From Begonia masoniana (Eukaryota; Streptophyta; Magnoliopsida; Cucurbitales; Begoniaceae), in contig CM039515.1 in the NCBI GenBank assembly GCA_022432975.1, forward strand, positions 16,711,488 through 16,775,487: a DNA stretch of 64,000 nucleotides, read 5' to 3'. The notes beneath the pieces were generated by a model. It saw only the letters and a list, made by a program, of their open reading frames with translations, searched no databases and was not told where the DNA came from. Position numbers and translations under genes: made by a program. Shown in pieces: positions 43,711 through 55,161 of the stretch (positions within the stretch are counted from its first letter, which is position 1; each line of letters starts with the position of its first letter).

Positions 43711-44621
43711 TTTAGTGTATGTTTGTTGGTTGCTTATGTTTAACAATCAAGGAAATGACAATGAAGACTTGTAGTTGATTGATGAAATTCATATTTTGAT
43801 GATTTTATTTCATTTTTATTTGTTGATAGTAGAGGCACTCGGAAACAACCATGTAGCCGAAACTATAAAATAATATTCTATTATAAAATAACTGTGAGAA
43901 TAAGACAGACGCAGTTCACCTCACCATTTAAGAAGGAAAATCAATAGAAGCTATGCCAACAAGGGAAACTCATTCACCAGTCTTCTCCAATCTAAGTTTA
44001 TCCCACCCTTTAAATGAATCCACACATATTCTATTATTCTCTGTCGGTAGAGCAGGGACACCGAAGAAAACATTAAAGGAAACTGATTTAGCTGCATGAA
44101 TGGATGTACCTGGTGGAAAATGTGACCGAATACTAATTGTGGTCAGCGAATACATCTATGTGCGGATAAACCTCTTCTGTATAGAGAGAGAGTTTCAGCA
44201 GTGAAACCCTCCACAAAATTCCATTTACAAAATCCAGACAAGCTACTTCCATGTACTCGATGTAATAGCATGAAAACAAAATTCTGTAGCGTACACCAAA
44301 ATCCAGACAAGCTACGAAATGAAATGATCAATCATTACAAAATCCATTTACACCTAGAACCAACAATAAGAGGCCAAAGTTCAAATAAAAATCCAATTAC
44401 AAAATCCATTTACAAAATTCATTTCTGGTTCCCATTTCTGAAATGATCCATCTTCCTTCAACGGCTCTCCTACCTGCGAAGACGAAATGAAATAATCCAT
44501 CATTATAAAATGCATTTATAAAATGTAGTGTACACCTACATAAGATTCATTAAGAGGCCAAAGTGTAAATACCAAATCAGTGCAAATATCAAAGACACAA
44601 TTGAAAATGCATTTAGACCCC
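43711..44621. other. Spacer between convergent MULE-C genes
   Basis: Non-coding. It contains several copies of 'aatccatttacaaaat'/'aaatccagacaagctac'-type words (44215-44425) that may be a small local repeat. The 3' ends of both genes are expected here. Confidence 0.5.
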
Positions 44622-46705
44622 TCAGCCGCTTCCTCTTTCTCTTCCTCGGCCTCGGCCTCTTCCCCTCCCGCTTACAGCTCCACGTGTAGTTGGCGTAGAT
44701 GTGTTAGAATTAACTCCTTCGCACCTCTTGACATTATGTCCCACTCCATTGCACTTAGAGCATCTCATCACTCTATTCTTTTTAGAGACATTTGTACTGT
44801 TTTCAGGCTCATCGGCGTCTCTAATTCTCTTCTTCCGTGGTCTACCCGGCTGTTTTTTTTGTAATGGTGGGATGATTGTAGGTGAAGGAATCTCCGGCCA
44901 CATACTCATCCCATTAACCGGAGCAATGTAGTGGGAATACATATGTAAGAAGGTTCGTCTATGGTAATGTTCGTGCACATACTCCTCAACATCTCGTCTC
45001 AAATACCTGATGCAAGGAATTGAGTGAACACAAGGAATTCCCGTCAAAGTCCACGCAAAGCAACTGCAACTTAGAGTATTCATGTTCACGGTATATTGCT
45101 CATTGCCATTAGATACCTCGAACCGATTCCCTCTTGCAGCCATATGGGACCAGTTTCGTGAAGTATATTCTAACTTTGTAAGCTTAGTTTTTATGCGAGG
45201 ACATACTAATCCCGTACACTCCTGCATTTCTTTTTGCTTCTCTGGTATTTTTTTCATTAGAATCTTCCGTATCTGCTCAAATAAAGTCAAAATAGGCTTG
45301 TCCCGAGCAGGCAAAATCAAAGCGTTAAAACACTCACTTAAGTTGTTCAGCCTCATATCACATTTTGAAATCGGACTAAAGGCATGCTTCGACCAATATT
45401 TTGGATCTGTTTTACTCCAAGCTGTGTAGGCTGCCTTGTTCATTGCTTCTAATTTCTTCATTTCTCGCTTGAATGCCTGTTCCGTCGTCGCCATTGAAGC
45501 TTTCCATATGACTTCCTTATACATTTTTCCAGGAAACTTGTTCTTGAAATTACTGTGCAAGTGCCTCAAGCAAAATCGATGCTCATGATGGGGCGCCAAC
45601 TCCTCCAAAGCAGGAGCCAACCCCTGCAAAAATGAAAAGGTAACCGTTATAAAATTAAAACCAAATACAGTAAAAAAAAAATTGAAATTTTTTGTAATAC
45701 CTTTTGTTGATCACAAATGAAAGTCCATGTTAAATCGTCGGCTCTTATTATGTCATTCAACAATTGTTGCAGAAACCATTTCCACGAGTCTTTACACTCA
45801 CTCTCCACGACCGCAACTGCTACGGGATATAATCCATCATTCCCATCAATCGATACAGCTGTAAGTAGTTGTCCTGTACACGCTCCTTTCAAATGACACC
45901 CATCCAAACATATCACGCGTCTTCCTGCAGCTAACAATCCGTCTCTACATGCACGTAAACACATGTAAGCTCTCTGGAATCTATGCGATTCTGACTGAGG
46001 CACCTCCTGTAATTCAACGACGAAAGTGCTCCCAAGATTGGACCTGCGAATCTCAGCTGCGTAACGCCATAAAAGTTTGTATTGCTCCTCTGCATTACCA
46101 TCATTCATCATCCTAGCTTTGCGCCGGGCTCTGTAAGCCAAGATCGGTGTAATGGTTATGCCTAATTCCCTTTGCACAGTTTCAATAATTGATGAAATGT
46201 TCCAATCCGGTTGGCTCTTAAACCTCGGTAAGTACTCCTGAGCAATCCACTTTGATGAAGCCATTCTATTCCGCACTATCCATGCACAATTGTGATTATG
46301 CTTGAGCGTCCTTATTTGGAAACTTTCTTCGCTATTTAATTTGGATGCATGCAGCACCCAATGACAACCATCCATACATACTGCTCTTAGTCTCGTCTTC
46401 TCACTTTTTGCAAACCGGATCCCATAACCATGCTTAACTGCGTATTTCTTCACAATATCTTTGATCTTAGCCAATGAACTAAAAGTCATGCCAAGATCCA
46501 ATGGTATCTTACCTTCTCTTGAATCAGCAGCATTGTCGAAGCTACCTTCACTTCCTTCTTCTTCATAACTATTGACATTGACATGTACCTGCTCCACATC
46601 ACCATCATCCTCCTCATGATCCTCGCCATCATCATCCACACCATCATCCTCGCCATCATCCTCGCCATCATCATCCTCATGATCATTGCCATCATCCTCA
46701 CTCAT
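44622..46705 (-). CDS. MURA transposase of MULE-C, apparently intact
   Basis: DDE transposase of the Mutator superfamily. Exon 1 is 45701-46705 and exon 2 is 44622-45623, phase 0, 668 residues from the ATG at 46705. Domains: acidic head (residues 1-50, mostly Asp/Glu); MuDR N-terminal zinc-binding region (C-M-D-G-C-H-W ... H-N-H-N-C); catalytic core with Asp in I-C-L-D-G-C-H-L-K-G, Asp in F-I-C-D-Q-Q-K, the C-x-x-H of R-F-C-L-R-H, and Glu in L-S-E-C-F-N (about residue 432); SWIM finger (C-S-C ... C-V-H); a basic P-G-R-P-R-K-K-R; a CCHC knuckle (C-S-K-C ... H-N-V-K-R-C); and an RG-rich tail. No stop or frameshift was seen within this span. The true start is uncertain: the same frame stays open through the hexamer array to an ATG at 48892, where the array would read as Met-Arg repeats. 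Confidence 0.88.
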
Positions 46706-46753
46706 CCTCATCCTCATCCTCATCCTCATCATCATCCTCATGATCATTGCCAT

Positions 46754-48700
46754 CATCCTCATCCTCATCCTCATCCTCATCCTCATCCTCATCCTCATCC
46801 TCATCCTCATCCTCATCCTCATCCTCATCCTCATCCTCATCCTCATCCTCATCCTCATCCTCATCCTCATCCTCATCCTCATCCTCATCCTCATCCTCAT
46901 CCTCATCCTCATCCTCATCCTCATCCTCATCCTCATCCTCATCCTCATCCTCATCCTCATCCTCATCCTCATCCTCATCCTCATCCTCATCCTCATCCTC
47001 ATCCTCATCCTCATCCTCATCCTCATCCTCATCCTCATCCTCATCCTCATCCTCATCCTCATCCTCATCCTCATCCTCATCCTCATCCTCATCCTCATCC
47101 TCATCCTCATCCTCATCCTCATCCTCATCCTCATCCTCATCCTCATCCTCATCCTCATCCTCATCCTCATCCTCATCCTCATCCTCATCCTCATCCTCAT
47201 CCTCATCCTCATCCTCATCCTCATCCTCATCCTCATCCTCATCCTCATCCTCATCCTCATCCTCATCCTCATCCTCATCCTCATCCTCATCCTCATCCTC
47301 ATCCTCATCCTCATCCTCATCCTCATCCTCATCCTCATCCTCATCCTCATCCTCATCCTCATCCTCATCCTCATCATCATCCTCATCCTCATCCTCATCC
47401 TCATCCTCATCCTCATCCTCATCCTCATCCTCATCCTCATCCTCATCCTCATCCTCATCCTCATCCTCATCCTCATCCTCATCCTCATCCTCATCCTCAT
47501 CCTCATCCTCATCCTCATCCTCATCCTCATCCTCATCCTCATCCTCATCCTCATCCTCATCCTCATCCTCATCCTCATCCTCATCCTCATCCTCATCCTC
47601 ATCCTCATCCTCATCCTCATCCTCATCCTCATCCTCATCCTCATCCTCATCCTCATCCTCATCCTCATCCTCATCCTCATCCTCATCCTCATCCTCATCC
47701 TCATCCTCATCCTCATCCTCATCCTCATCCTCATCCTCATCCTCATCCTCATCCTCATCCTCATCCTCATCCTCATCCTCATCCTCATCCTCATCCTCAT
47801 CCTCATCCTCATCCTCATCCTCATCCTCATCCTCATCCTCATCCTCATCCTCATCCTCATCCTCATCCTCATCCTCATCCTCATCCTCATCCTCATCCTC
47901 ATCCTCATCCTCATCCTCATCCTCATCCTCATCCTCATCCTCATCCTCATCCTCATCCTCATCCTCATCCTCATCCTCATCCTCATCCTCATCCTCATCC
48001 TCATCCTCATCCTCATCCTCATCCTCATCCTCATCCTCATCCTCATCCTCATCCTCATCCTCATCCTCATCCTCATCCTCATCCTCATCCTCATCCTCAT
48101 CCTCATCCTCATCCTCATCCTCATCCTCATCCTCATCCTCATCCTCATCCTCATCCTCATCCTCATCCTCATCCTCATCCTCATCCTCATCCTCATCCTC
48201 ATCCTCATCCTCATCCTCATCCTCATCCTCATCCTCATCCTCATCCTCATCCTCATCCTCATCCTCATCCTCATCCTCATCCTCATCCTCATCCTCATCC
48301 TCATCCTCATCCTCATCCTCATCCTCATCCTCATCCTCATCCTCATCCTCATCCTCATCCTCATCCTCATCCTCATCCTCATCCTCATCCTCATCCTCAT
48401 CCTCATCCTCATCCTCATCCTCATCCTCATCCTCATCCTCATCCTCATCCTCATCCTCATCCTCATCCTCATCCTCATCCTCATCCTCATCCTCATCCTC
48501 ATCCTCATCCTCATCCTCATCCTCATCCTCATCCTCATCCTCATCCTCATCCTCATCCTCATCCTCATCCTCATCCTCATCCTCATCCTCATCCTCATCC
48601 TCATCCTCATCCTCATCCTCATCCTCATCCTCATCCTCATCCTCATCCTCATCCTCATCCTCATCCTCATCCTCATCCTCATCCTCATCCTCATCCTCAT
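46754..48700 (+). repeat. (CATCCT)n hexamer array, about 324 copies
   Basis: 1.95 kb of the hexamer ATCCTC/CATCCT with one visible substitution (C to A at 47376), followed immediately by unique sequence. On the minus strand it is (GATGAG)n, lying directly upstream of the acidic head of the transposase. In one frame it codes Asp-Glu, in another Met-Arg; the third contains TGA in every unit. Confidence 0.97.
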
Positions 48701-49375
48701 GTTGTCAACAACTTCCTTTCTGCCTCCCACATATTGTGCGCCCTTCTTAAGACAAATTACCACCAAAATTGAATTCCAGTGAAAATTCAGCCATTGGAAT
48801 TTCCTGTTAGACAAAATGACAATCAATAATTCATTACTATGCAAAGGCAAGCAAGCAAGCAATAAAATCTTCGAAATGGGTATCAAGAACAATGAACTTG
48901 AGAATGAATGAAACTAAAAATAGATGATACGACTAAGCGGATACTTGGACTGATGGATCCTGGATGCAAAAAAATAAGAACGTCTAAATGGAGCATGTAA
49001 CTTACAGCAAAATATCATCCAGAAATCCCCAAATGGAAGATACTAGCTCAACAATCTGGTTTGAGCAGAGGGTTAGATTAAAAGTTCCTTGTTTGTACAA
49101 ACTCAATAACTATTGGGTTGAACCTACCATAATATTAACAGATTCATATCCACTCATTTAATAAGTTTTCCTAAAACAACAAATTCTTCAAATTCTCCAG
49201 GGGGAGAGAGAGAGCAAGCGATAGAGTTTACAGGCCATTACTTCACAGAATTTATGTACCTGAAAAGAATTCTTGTTTGGATTTCAACAAACCTTCCTAG
49301 TCTTCTGTACAGCTGCTTCCGTGTAATCAAGAAGAACTTCAACTAGCTATATCTGCCGAATGTCGTAGATTGTTA
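48701..49375 (-). promoter_or_regulatory. Probable leader/promoter side of MURA in MULE-C
   Basis: Unique sequence between the hexamer array and the right TIR. The transposase transcript should start here or in the TIR. No clear TATA box and no other gene was seen. Confidence 0.4.
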
Positions 49376-52190
49376 CTCATTGTTAAAGGAGGAGAAAAAA
49401 AAACAATAACAAACCTGAGTGGAAAATCGGAGTTCGGAAAACGAGTGGGTGCTTTTCTGGAAAAATAGGAGCTTCGCGACTTTCGAGCTAGAGCGCTCTG
49501 GAAGGAGATCGCGACTTCTTCTGGAAAGCGAGAGGAGAGGGGATCGCGACTTCGTCTGGAAAGCAGAGAGACCAGGAGATCGTGACTTTGTCTGGTGGAA
49601 AGCAGAGAGGAGGGGATCGCGACTTCGTCTGGAAAGCAGAGAGGAGGGGATCGCGACTTCGTCTGGTGGAAAGCAGAGAGGAGGGGATCGCGACTTCGTC
49701 TGGAAAGCAGAGAGGAGGGGATCGCGACTTCGTCTGGAAAGCAGAGAGGAGGGGATCGCGACTTCGTCTGGAAAGCAGAGAGGAGGGGATCGCGACTTCG
49801 TCTGGAAAGCAGAGAGGAGGGGATCGCGACTTCGTCTGGAAAGCAGAGAGGAGGGGATCGCGACTTCGTCTGGAAAGCAGAGAGGAGGGGATCGCGACTT
49901 CGTCTGGAAAGCAGAGAGGAGGGGATCGCGACTTCGTCTGGAAAGCAGAGAGGAGGGGATCGCGACTTCGTCTGGAAAGCAGAGAGGAGGGGATCGCGAC
50001 TTCGTCTGGAAAGCAGAGAGGAGGGGATCGCGACTTCGTCTGGAAAGCAGAGAGGAGGGGATCGCGACTTCGTCTGGAAAGCAGAGAGGAGGGGATCGCG
50101 ACTTCGTCTGGAAAGCAGAGAGGAGGGGATCGCGACTTCGTCTGGAAAGCAGAGAGGAGGGGATCGCGACTTCGTCTGGAAAGCAGAGAGGAGGGGATCG
50201 CGACTTCGTCTGGAAAGCAGAGAGGAGGGGATCGCGACTTCGTCTGGAAAGCAGAGAGGAGGGGATCGCGACTTCGTCTGGAAAGCAGAGAGGAGGGGAT
50301 CGCGACTTCGTCTGGAAAGCAGAGAGGAGGGGATCGCGACTTCGTCTGGAAAGCAGAGAGGAGGGGATCGCGACTTCGTCTGGAAAGCAGAGAGGAGGGG
50401 ATCGCGACTTCGTCTGGAAAGCAGAGAGGAGGGGATCGCGACTTCGTCTGGAAAGCAGAGAGGAGGGGATCGCGACTTCGTCTGGAAAGCAGAGAGGAGG
50501 GGATCGCGACTTCGTCTGGAAAGCAGAGAGGAGGGGATCGCGACTTCGTCTGGAAAGCAGAGAGGAGGGGATCGCGACTTCGTCTGGAAAGCAGAGAGGA
50601 GGGGATCGCGACTTCGTCTGGAAAGCAGAGAGGAGGGGATCGCGACTTCGTCTGGAAAGCAGAGAGGAGGGGATCGCGACTTCGTCTGGAAAGCAGAGAG
50701 GAGGGGATCGCGACTTCGTCTGGAAAGCAGAGAGGAGGGGATCGCGACTTCGTCTGGAAAGCAGAGAGGAGGGGATCGCGACTTCGTCTGGAAAGCAGAG
50801 AGGAGGGGATCGCGACTTCGTCTGGAAAGCAGAGAGGAGGGGATCGCGACTTCGTCTGGAAAGCAGAGAGGAGGGGATCGCGACTTCGTCTGGAAAGCAG
50901 AGAGGAGGGGATCGCGACTTCGTCTGGAAAGCAGAGAGGAGGGGATCGCGACTTCGTCTGGAAAGCAGAGAGGAGGGGATCGCGACTTCGTCTGGAAAGC
51001 AGAGAGGAGGGGATCGCGACTTCGTCTGGAAAGCAGAGAGGAGGGGATCGCGACTTCGTCTGGAAAGCAGAGAGGAGGGGATCGCGACTTCGTCTGGAAA
51101 GCAGAGAGGAGGGGATCGCGACTTCGTCTGGAAAGCAGAGAGGAGGGGATCGCGACTTCGTCTGGAAAGCAGAGAGGAGGGGATCGCGACTTCGTCTGGA
51201 AAGCAGAGAGGAGGGGATCGCGACTTCGTCTGGAAAGCAGAGAGGAGGGGATCGCGACTTCGTCTGGAAAGCAGAGAGGAGGGGATCGCGACTTCGTCTG
51301 GAAAGCAGAGAGGAGGGGATCGCGACTTCGTCTGGAAAGCAGAGAGGAGGGGATCGCGACTTCGTCTGGAAAGCAGAGAGGAGGGGATCGCGACTTCGTC
51401 TGGAAAGCAGAGAGGAGGGGATCGCGACTTCGTCTGGAAAGCAGAGAGGAGGGGATCGCGACTTCGTCTGGAAAGCAGAGAGGAGGGGATCGCGACTTCG
51501 TCTGGAAAGCAGAGAGGAGGGGATCGCGACTTCGTCTGGAAAGCAGAGAGGAGGGGATCGCGACTTCGTCTGGAAAGCAGAGAGGAGGGGATCGCGACTT
51601 CGTCTGGAAAGCAGAGAGGAGGGGATCGCGACTTCGTCTGGAAAGCAGAGAGGAGGGGATCGCGACTTCGTCTGGAAAGCAGAGAGGAGGGGATCGCGAC
51701 TTCGTCTGGAAAGCAGAGAGGAGGGGATCGCGACTTCGTCTGGAAAGCAGAGAGGAGGGGATCGCGACTTCGTCTGGAAAGCAGAGAGGAGGGGATCGCG
51801 ACTTCGTCTGGAAAGCAGAGAGGAGGGGATCGCGACTTCGTCTGGAAAGCAGAGAGGAGGGGATCGCGACTTCGTCTGGAAAGCAGAGAGGAGGGGATCG
51901 CGACTTCGTCTGGAAAGCAGAGAGGAGGGGATCGCGACTTCGTCTGGAAAGCAGAGAGGAGGGGATCGCGACTTCGTCTGGAAAGCAGAGAGGAGGGGAT
52001 CGCGACTTCGTCTGGAAAGCAGAGAGGAGGGGATCGCGACTTCGTCTGGAAAGCAGAGAGGAGGGGATCGCGACTTCGTCTGGAAAGCAGAGAGGAGGGG
52101 ATCGCGACTTCGTCTGGAAAGCAGAGAGGAGGGGATCGCGACTTCGTCTGGAAAGCAGAGAGGAGGGGATCGCGACTTCGTCTGGAAAGC
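49376..52190 (-). repeat. Right TIR of MULE-C, inner part, with expanded 34-bp array
   Basis: From the inside outward it matches the inner left TIR inverted: 'cattgttaaagg', 'cgagtgggtgcttttctgg', 'gagcgctctggaagg', then the 34-bp units. The first six units repeat the order of variants found on the left (including 'accaggagatcgtgac' and the +3 'tggtgg' units). Confidence 0.9.
49498..52190 (+). repeat. 34-bp minisatellite, about 79 copies
   Basis: The unit 'ggaaagcagagaggagggg' plus 'atcgcgacttcgtct'. After six variant units, about 74 copies from 49672 on appear identical. Because 34 is not a multiple of three, every frame without a stop stays open for kilobases; these frames are not genes. 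The left TIR has only six units. Confidence 0.97.
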
Positions 52191-54086
52191 ATTCATATTC
52201 ATCATTCATATTCATCATTCATATTCATCATTCATATTCATCATTCATATTCATCATTCATATTCATCATTCATATTCATCATTCATATTCATCATTCAT
52301 ATTCATCATTCATATTCATCATTCATATTCATCATTCATATTCATCATTCATATTCATCATTCATATTCATCATTCATATTCATCATTCATATTCATCAT
52401 TCATATTCATCATTCATATTCATCATTCATATTCATCATTCATATTCATCATTCATATTCATCATTCATATTCATCATTCATATTCATCATTCATATTCA
52501 TCATTCATATTCATCATTCATATTCATCATTCATATTCATCATTCATATTCATCATTCATATTCATCATTCATATTCATCATTCATATTCATCATTCATA
52601 TTCATCATTCATATTCATCATTCATATTCATCATTCATATTCATCATTCATATTCATCATTCATATTCATCATTCATATTCATCATTCATATTCATCATT
52701 CATATTCATCATTCATATTCATCATTCATATTCATCATTCATATTCATCATTCATATTCATCATTCATATTCATCATTCATATTCATCATTCATATTCAT
52801 CATTCATATTCATCATTCATATTCATCATTCATATTCATCATTCATATTCATCATTCATATTCATCATTCATATTCATCATTCATATTCATCATTCATAT
52901 TCATCATTCATATTCATCATTCATATTCATCATTCATATTCATCATTCATATTCATCATTCATATTCATCATTCATATTCATCATTCATATTCATCATTC
53001 ATATTCATCATTCATATTCATCATTCATATTCATCATTCATATTCATCATTCATATTCATCATTCATATTCATCATTCATATTCATCATTCATATTCATC
53101 ATTCATATTCATCATTCATATTCATCATTCATATTCATCATTCATATTCATCATTCATATTCATCATTCATATTCATCATTCATATTCATCATTCATATT
53201 CATCATTCATATTCATCATTCATATTCATCATTCATATTCATCATTCATATTCATCATTCATATTCATCATTCATATTCATCATTCATATTCATCATTCA
53301 TATTCATCATTCATATTCATCATTCATATTCATCATTCATATTCATCATTCATATTCATCATTCATATTCATCATTCATATTCATCATTCATATTCATCA
53401 TTCATATTCATCATTCATATTCATCATTCATATTCATCATTCATATTCATCATTCATATTCATCATTCATATTCATCATTCATATTCATCATTCATATTC
53501 ATCATTCATATTCATCATTCATATTCATCATTCATATTCATCATTCATATTCATCATTCATATTCATCATTCATATTCATCATTCATATTCATCATTCAT
53601 ATTCATCATTCATATTCATCATTCATATTCATCATTCATATTCATCATTCATATTCATCATTCATATTCATCATTCATATTCATCATTCATATTCATCAT
53701 TCATATTCATCATTCATATTCATCATTCATATTCATCATTCATATTCATCATTCATATTCATCATTCATATTCATCATTCATATTCATCATTCATATTCA
53801 TCATTCATATTCATCATTCATATTCATCATTCATATTCATCATTCATATTCATCATTCATATTCATCATTCATATTCATCATTCATATTCATCATTCATA
53901 TTCATCATTCATATTCATCATTCATATTCATCATTCATATTCATCATTCATATTCATCATTCATATTCATCATTCATATTCATCATTCATATTCATCATT
54001 CATATTCATCATTCATATTCATCATTCATATTCATCATTCATATTCATCATTCATATTCATCATTCATATTCATCATTCATATTCA
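52191..54086 (+). repeat. 13-bp array, about 146 copies
   Basis: The unit 'attcatattcatc' is repeated with no visible variant. It begins abruptly after 'tctggaaagc' of the 34-bp array and ends at 'tattcagagcc'. Confidence 0.97.
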
Positions 54087-54975
54087 GAGCCACTATCCAA
54101 CATGGAATCTTACATTGAACTAATCATCAAACATAAATGTAGTCAGTACATAAGGAACTACTAATCATCGTATGAGTTTTACCCTAGCACCTTTGATGTA
54201 GGGTCCTAAAGGACCGAGAAACCTATACATTCACTTACCTGGTCTCCTAGAAATTTTGAGCTCCTTTCTCTTCAACTTCTTCACCTAAAACATTTTACAT
54301 TGCAGTAAGTTAAACAAAACCCTATAGTTCTAACCAAAGTCATCCCTAGGATCTAATAGCTAAAGTCACTCCCGAATCCTTAGTATAGTTCTCTGTGCAG
54401 TTTGAAATCCAAAACCCAAAAAAGACAGATTCGATTAGCGATAACTTAGGGTTGGTTGTTTAATGTCCAAAATCGATTCGGAATGACATTACCCTTTCAG
54501 ATTTTTCATATTCATCATTCATATTCATCATTCATATTCATCATTCATATTCATCATTCATATTCATCATTCATATTCATCATTCATATTCATCATTCAT
54601 ATTCATCATTCATATTCATCATTCATATTCATCATTCATATTCATCATTCATATTCATCATTCATATTCATCATTCATATTCATCATTCATATTCATCAT
54701 TCATATTCATCATTCATATTCATCATTCATATTCATCATTCATATTCATCATTCATATTCATCATTCATATTCATCATTCATATTCATCATTCATATTCA
54801 TCATTCATATTCATCATTCATATTCATCATTCATATTACAACTTTGCCACCCAACCTAGTTTAAATCCACATGTAATTAATTAGGCTTGACATAAAACTC
54901 TAAACCGTGAAGATTGAATATTCATGACCGTTAATACAGTTAGGAAGTCACCTGGTTGAAGTTGTCGGGTGTTAC
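54087..54975 (-). mobile_element. Gypsy-type LTR, minus strand, interrupted by a 13-bp array
   Basis: On the minus strand it begins TGTAACACCCGACAAC at 54975. It contains 'cttacctggtctcc' and 'gtagggtcctaaaggac' (plus-strand), similar to the LTR at 11090-12029. The second 13-bp array lies within it. The left end is probably masked by the first 13-bp array. Confidence 0.55.
54505..54837 (+). repeat. 13-bp array, second block, about 25 copies
   Basis: Same 13-bp unit and same orientation as 52191-54086, separated from it by about 420 bp of unique sequence. Confidence 0.95.
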
Positions 54976-55161
54976 AGGAAAACAAATTCCTTCTTCATTA
55001 ATTCTTCCCAAGCCTTGAGAATCCACATACCTACAAAATTTCACAAGTCCATTAGATAGATAAAATAAATAAATAATTACGTACCTTGACTTGTGCACAA
55101 TGGATCTGGCCGTGGGCATATCATCCCCTCCCGGTTCTTGAGGATTTGACCTCAAATCCAA
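54976..55161 (-). pseudogene. Tail of a gypsy polyprotein
   Basis: The minus-strand frame reads D-L-R-S-N-P-Q-E-P-G-G-D-D-M, which resembles the conserved 'DLR-NP---GG-D' tail of plant Ty3/gypsy polyproteins. It lies just upstream, on the minus strand, of the LTR start at 54975, as a 3' end should. Short and split by a stop or intron-like AT stretch; low certainty. Confidence 0.45.

Larger units (their letters stand above)
42165..52190. mobile_element. MULE-C: Mutator-like transposon with convergent transposase and GRF gene
   Basis: The left end (gggaaattatcgatttgaacc) opens a TIR of about 608 bp. Its inner half recurs inverted at 49376 and upward, including the order of variant 34-bp units. 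Between them a GRF zinc-finger gene reads right and a MURA transposase reads left, so both would start just inside a TIR. The outer half of the right TIR is missing: a 34-bp array is joined directly to a 13-bp array at 52190. No target duplication can be read. Confidence 0.85.

Noticed and set aside
46583..48892. Frames of His-Pro, Ile-Leu, Ser-Ser or Met-Arg repeats up to 1,081 codons
   Set aside because: Translations of a hexamer array. Only the transposase frame downstream of 46705 has protein character.
49498..52190. CRISPR-like look of a regular 34-bp repeat
   Set aside because: There are no spacers between units, the sequence is plant nuclear, and the array is explained as part of a MULE TIR.
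49419..54164. Open frames of 1,500 codons and more across the 34-bp and 13-bp arrays
   Set aside because: They exist in several frames on both strands because the repeat units lack stops. They have repeat-only composition and no start context or domain.
52191..54837. Telomeric or centromeric satellite
   Set aside because: The 13-mer is not the plant telomere word, units are far shorter than centromere satellites, and the block is small and embedded in LTR sequence.
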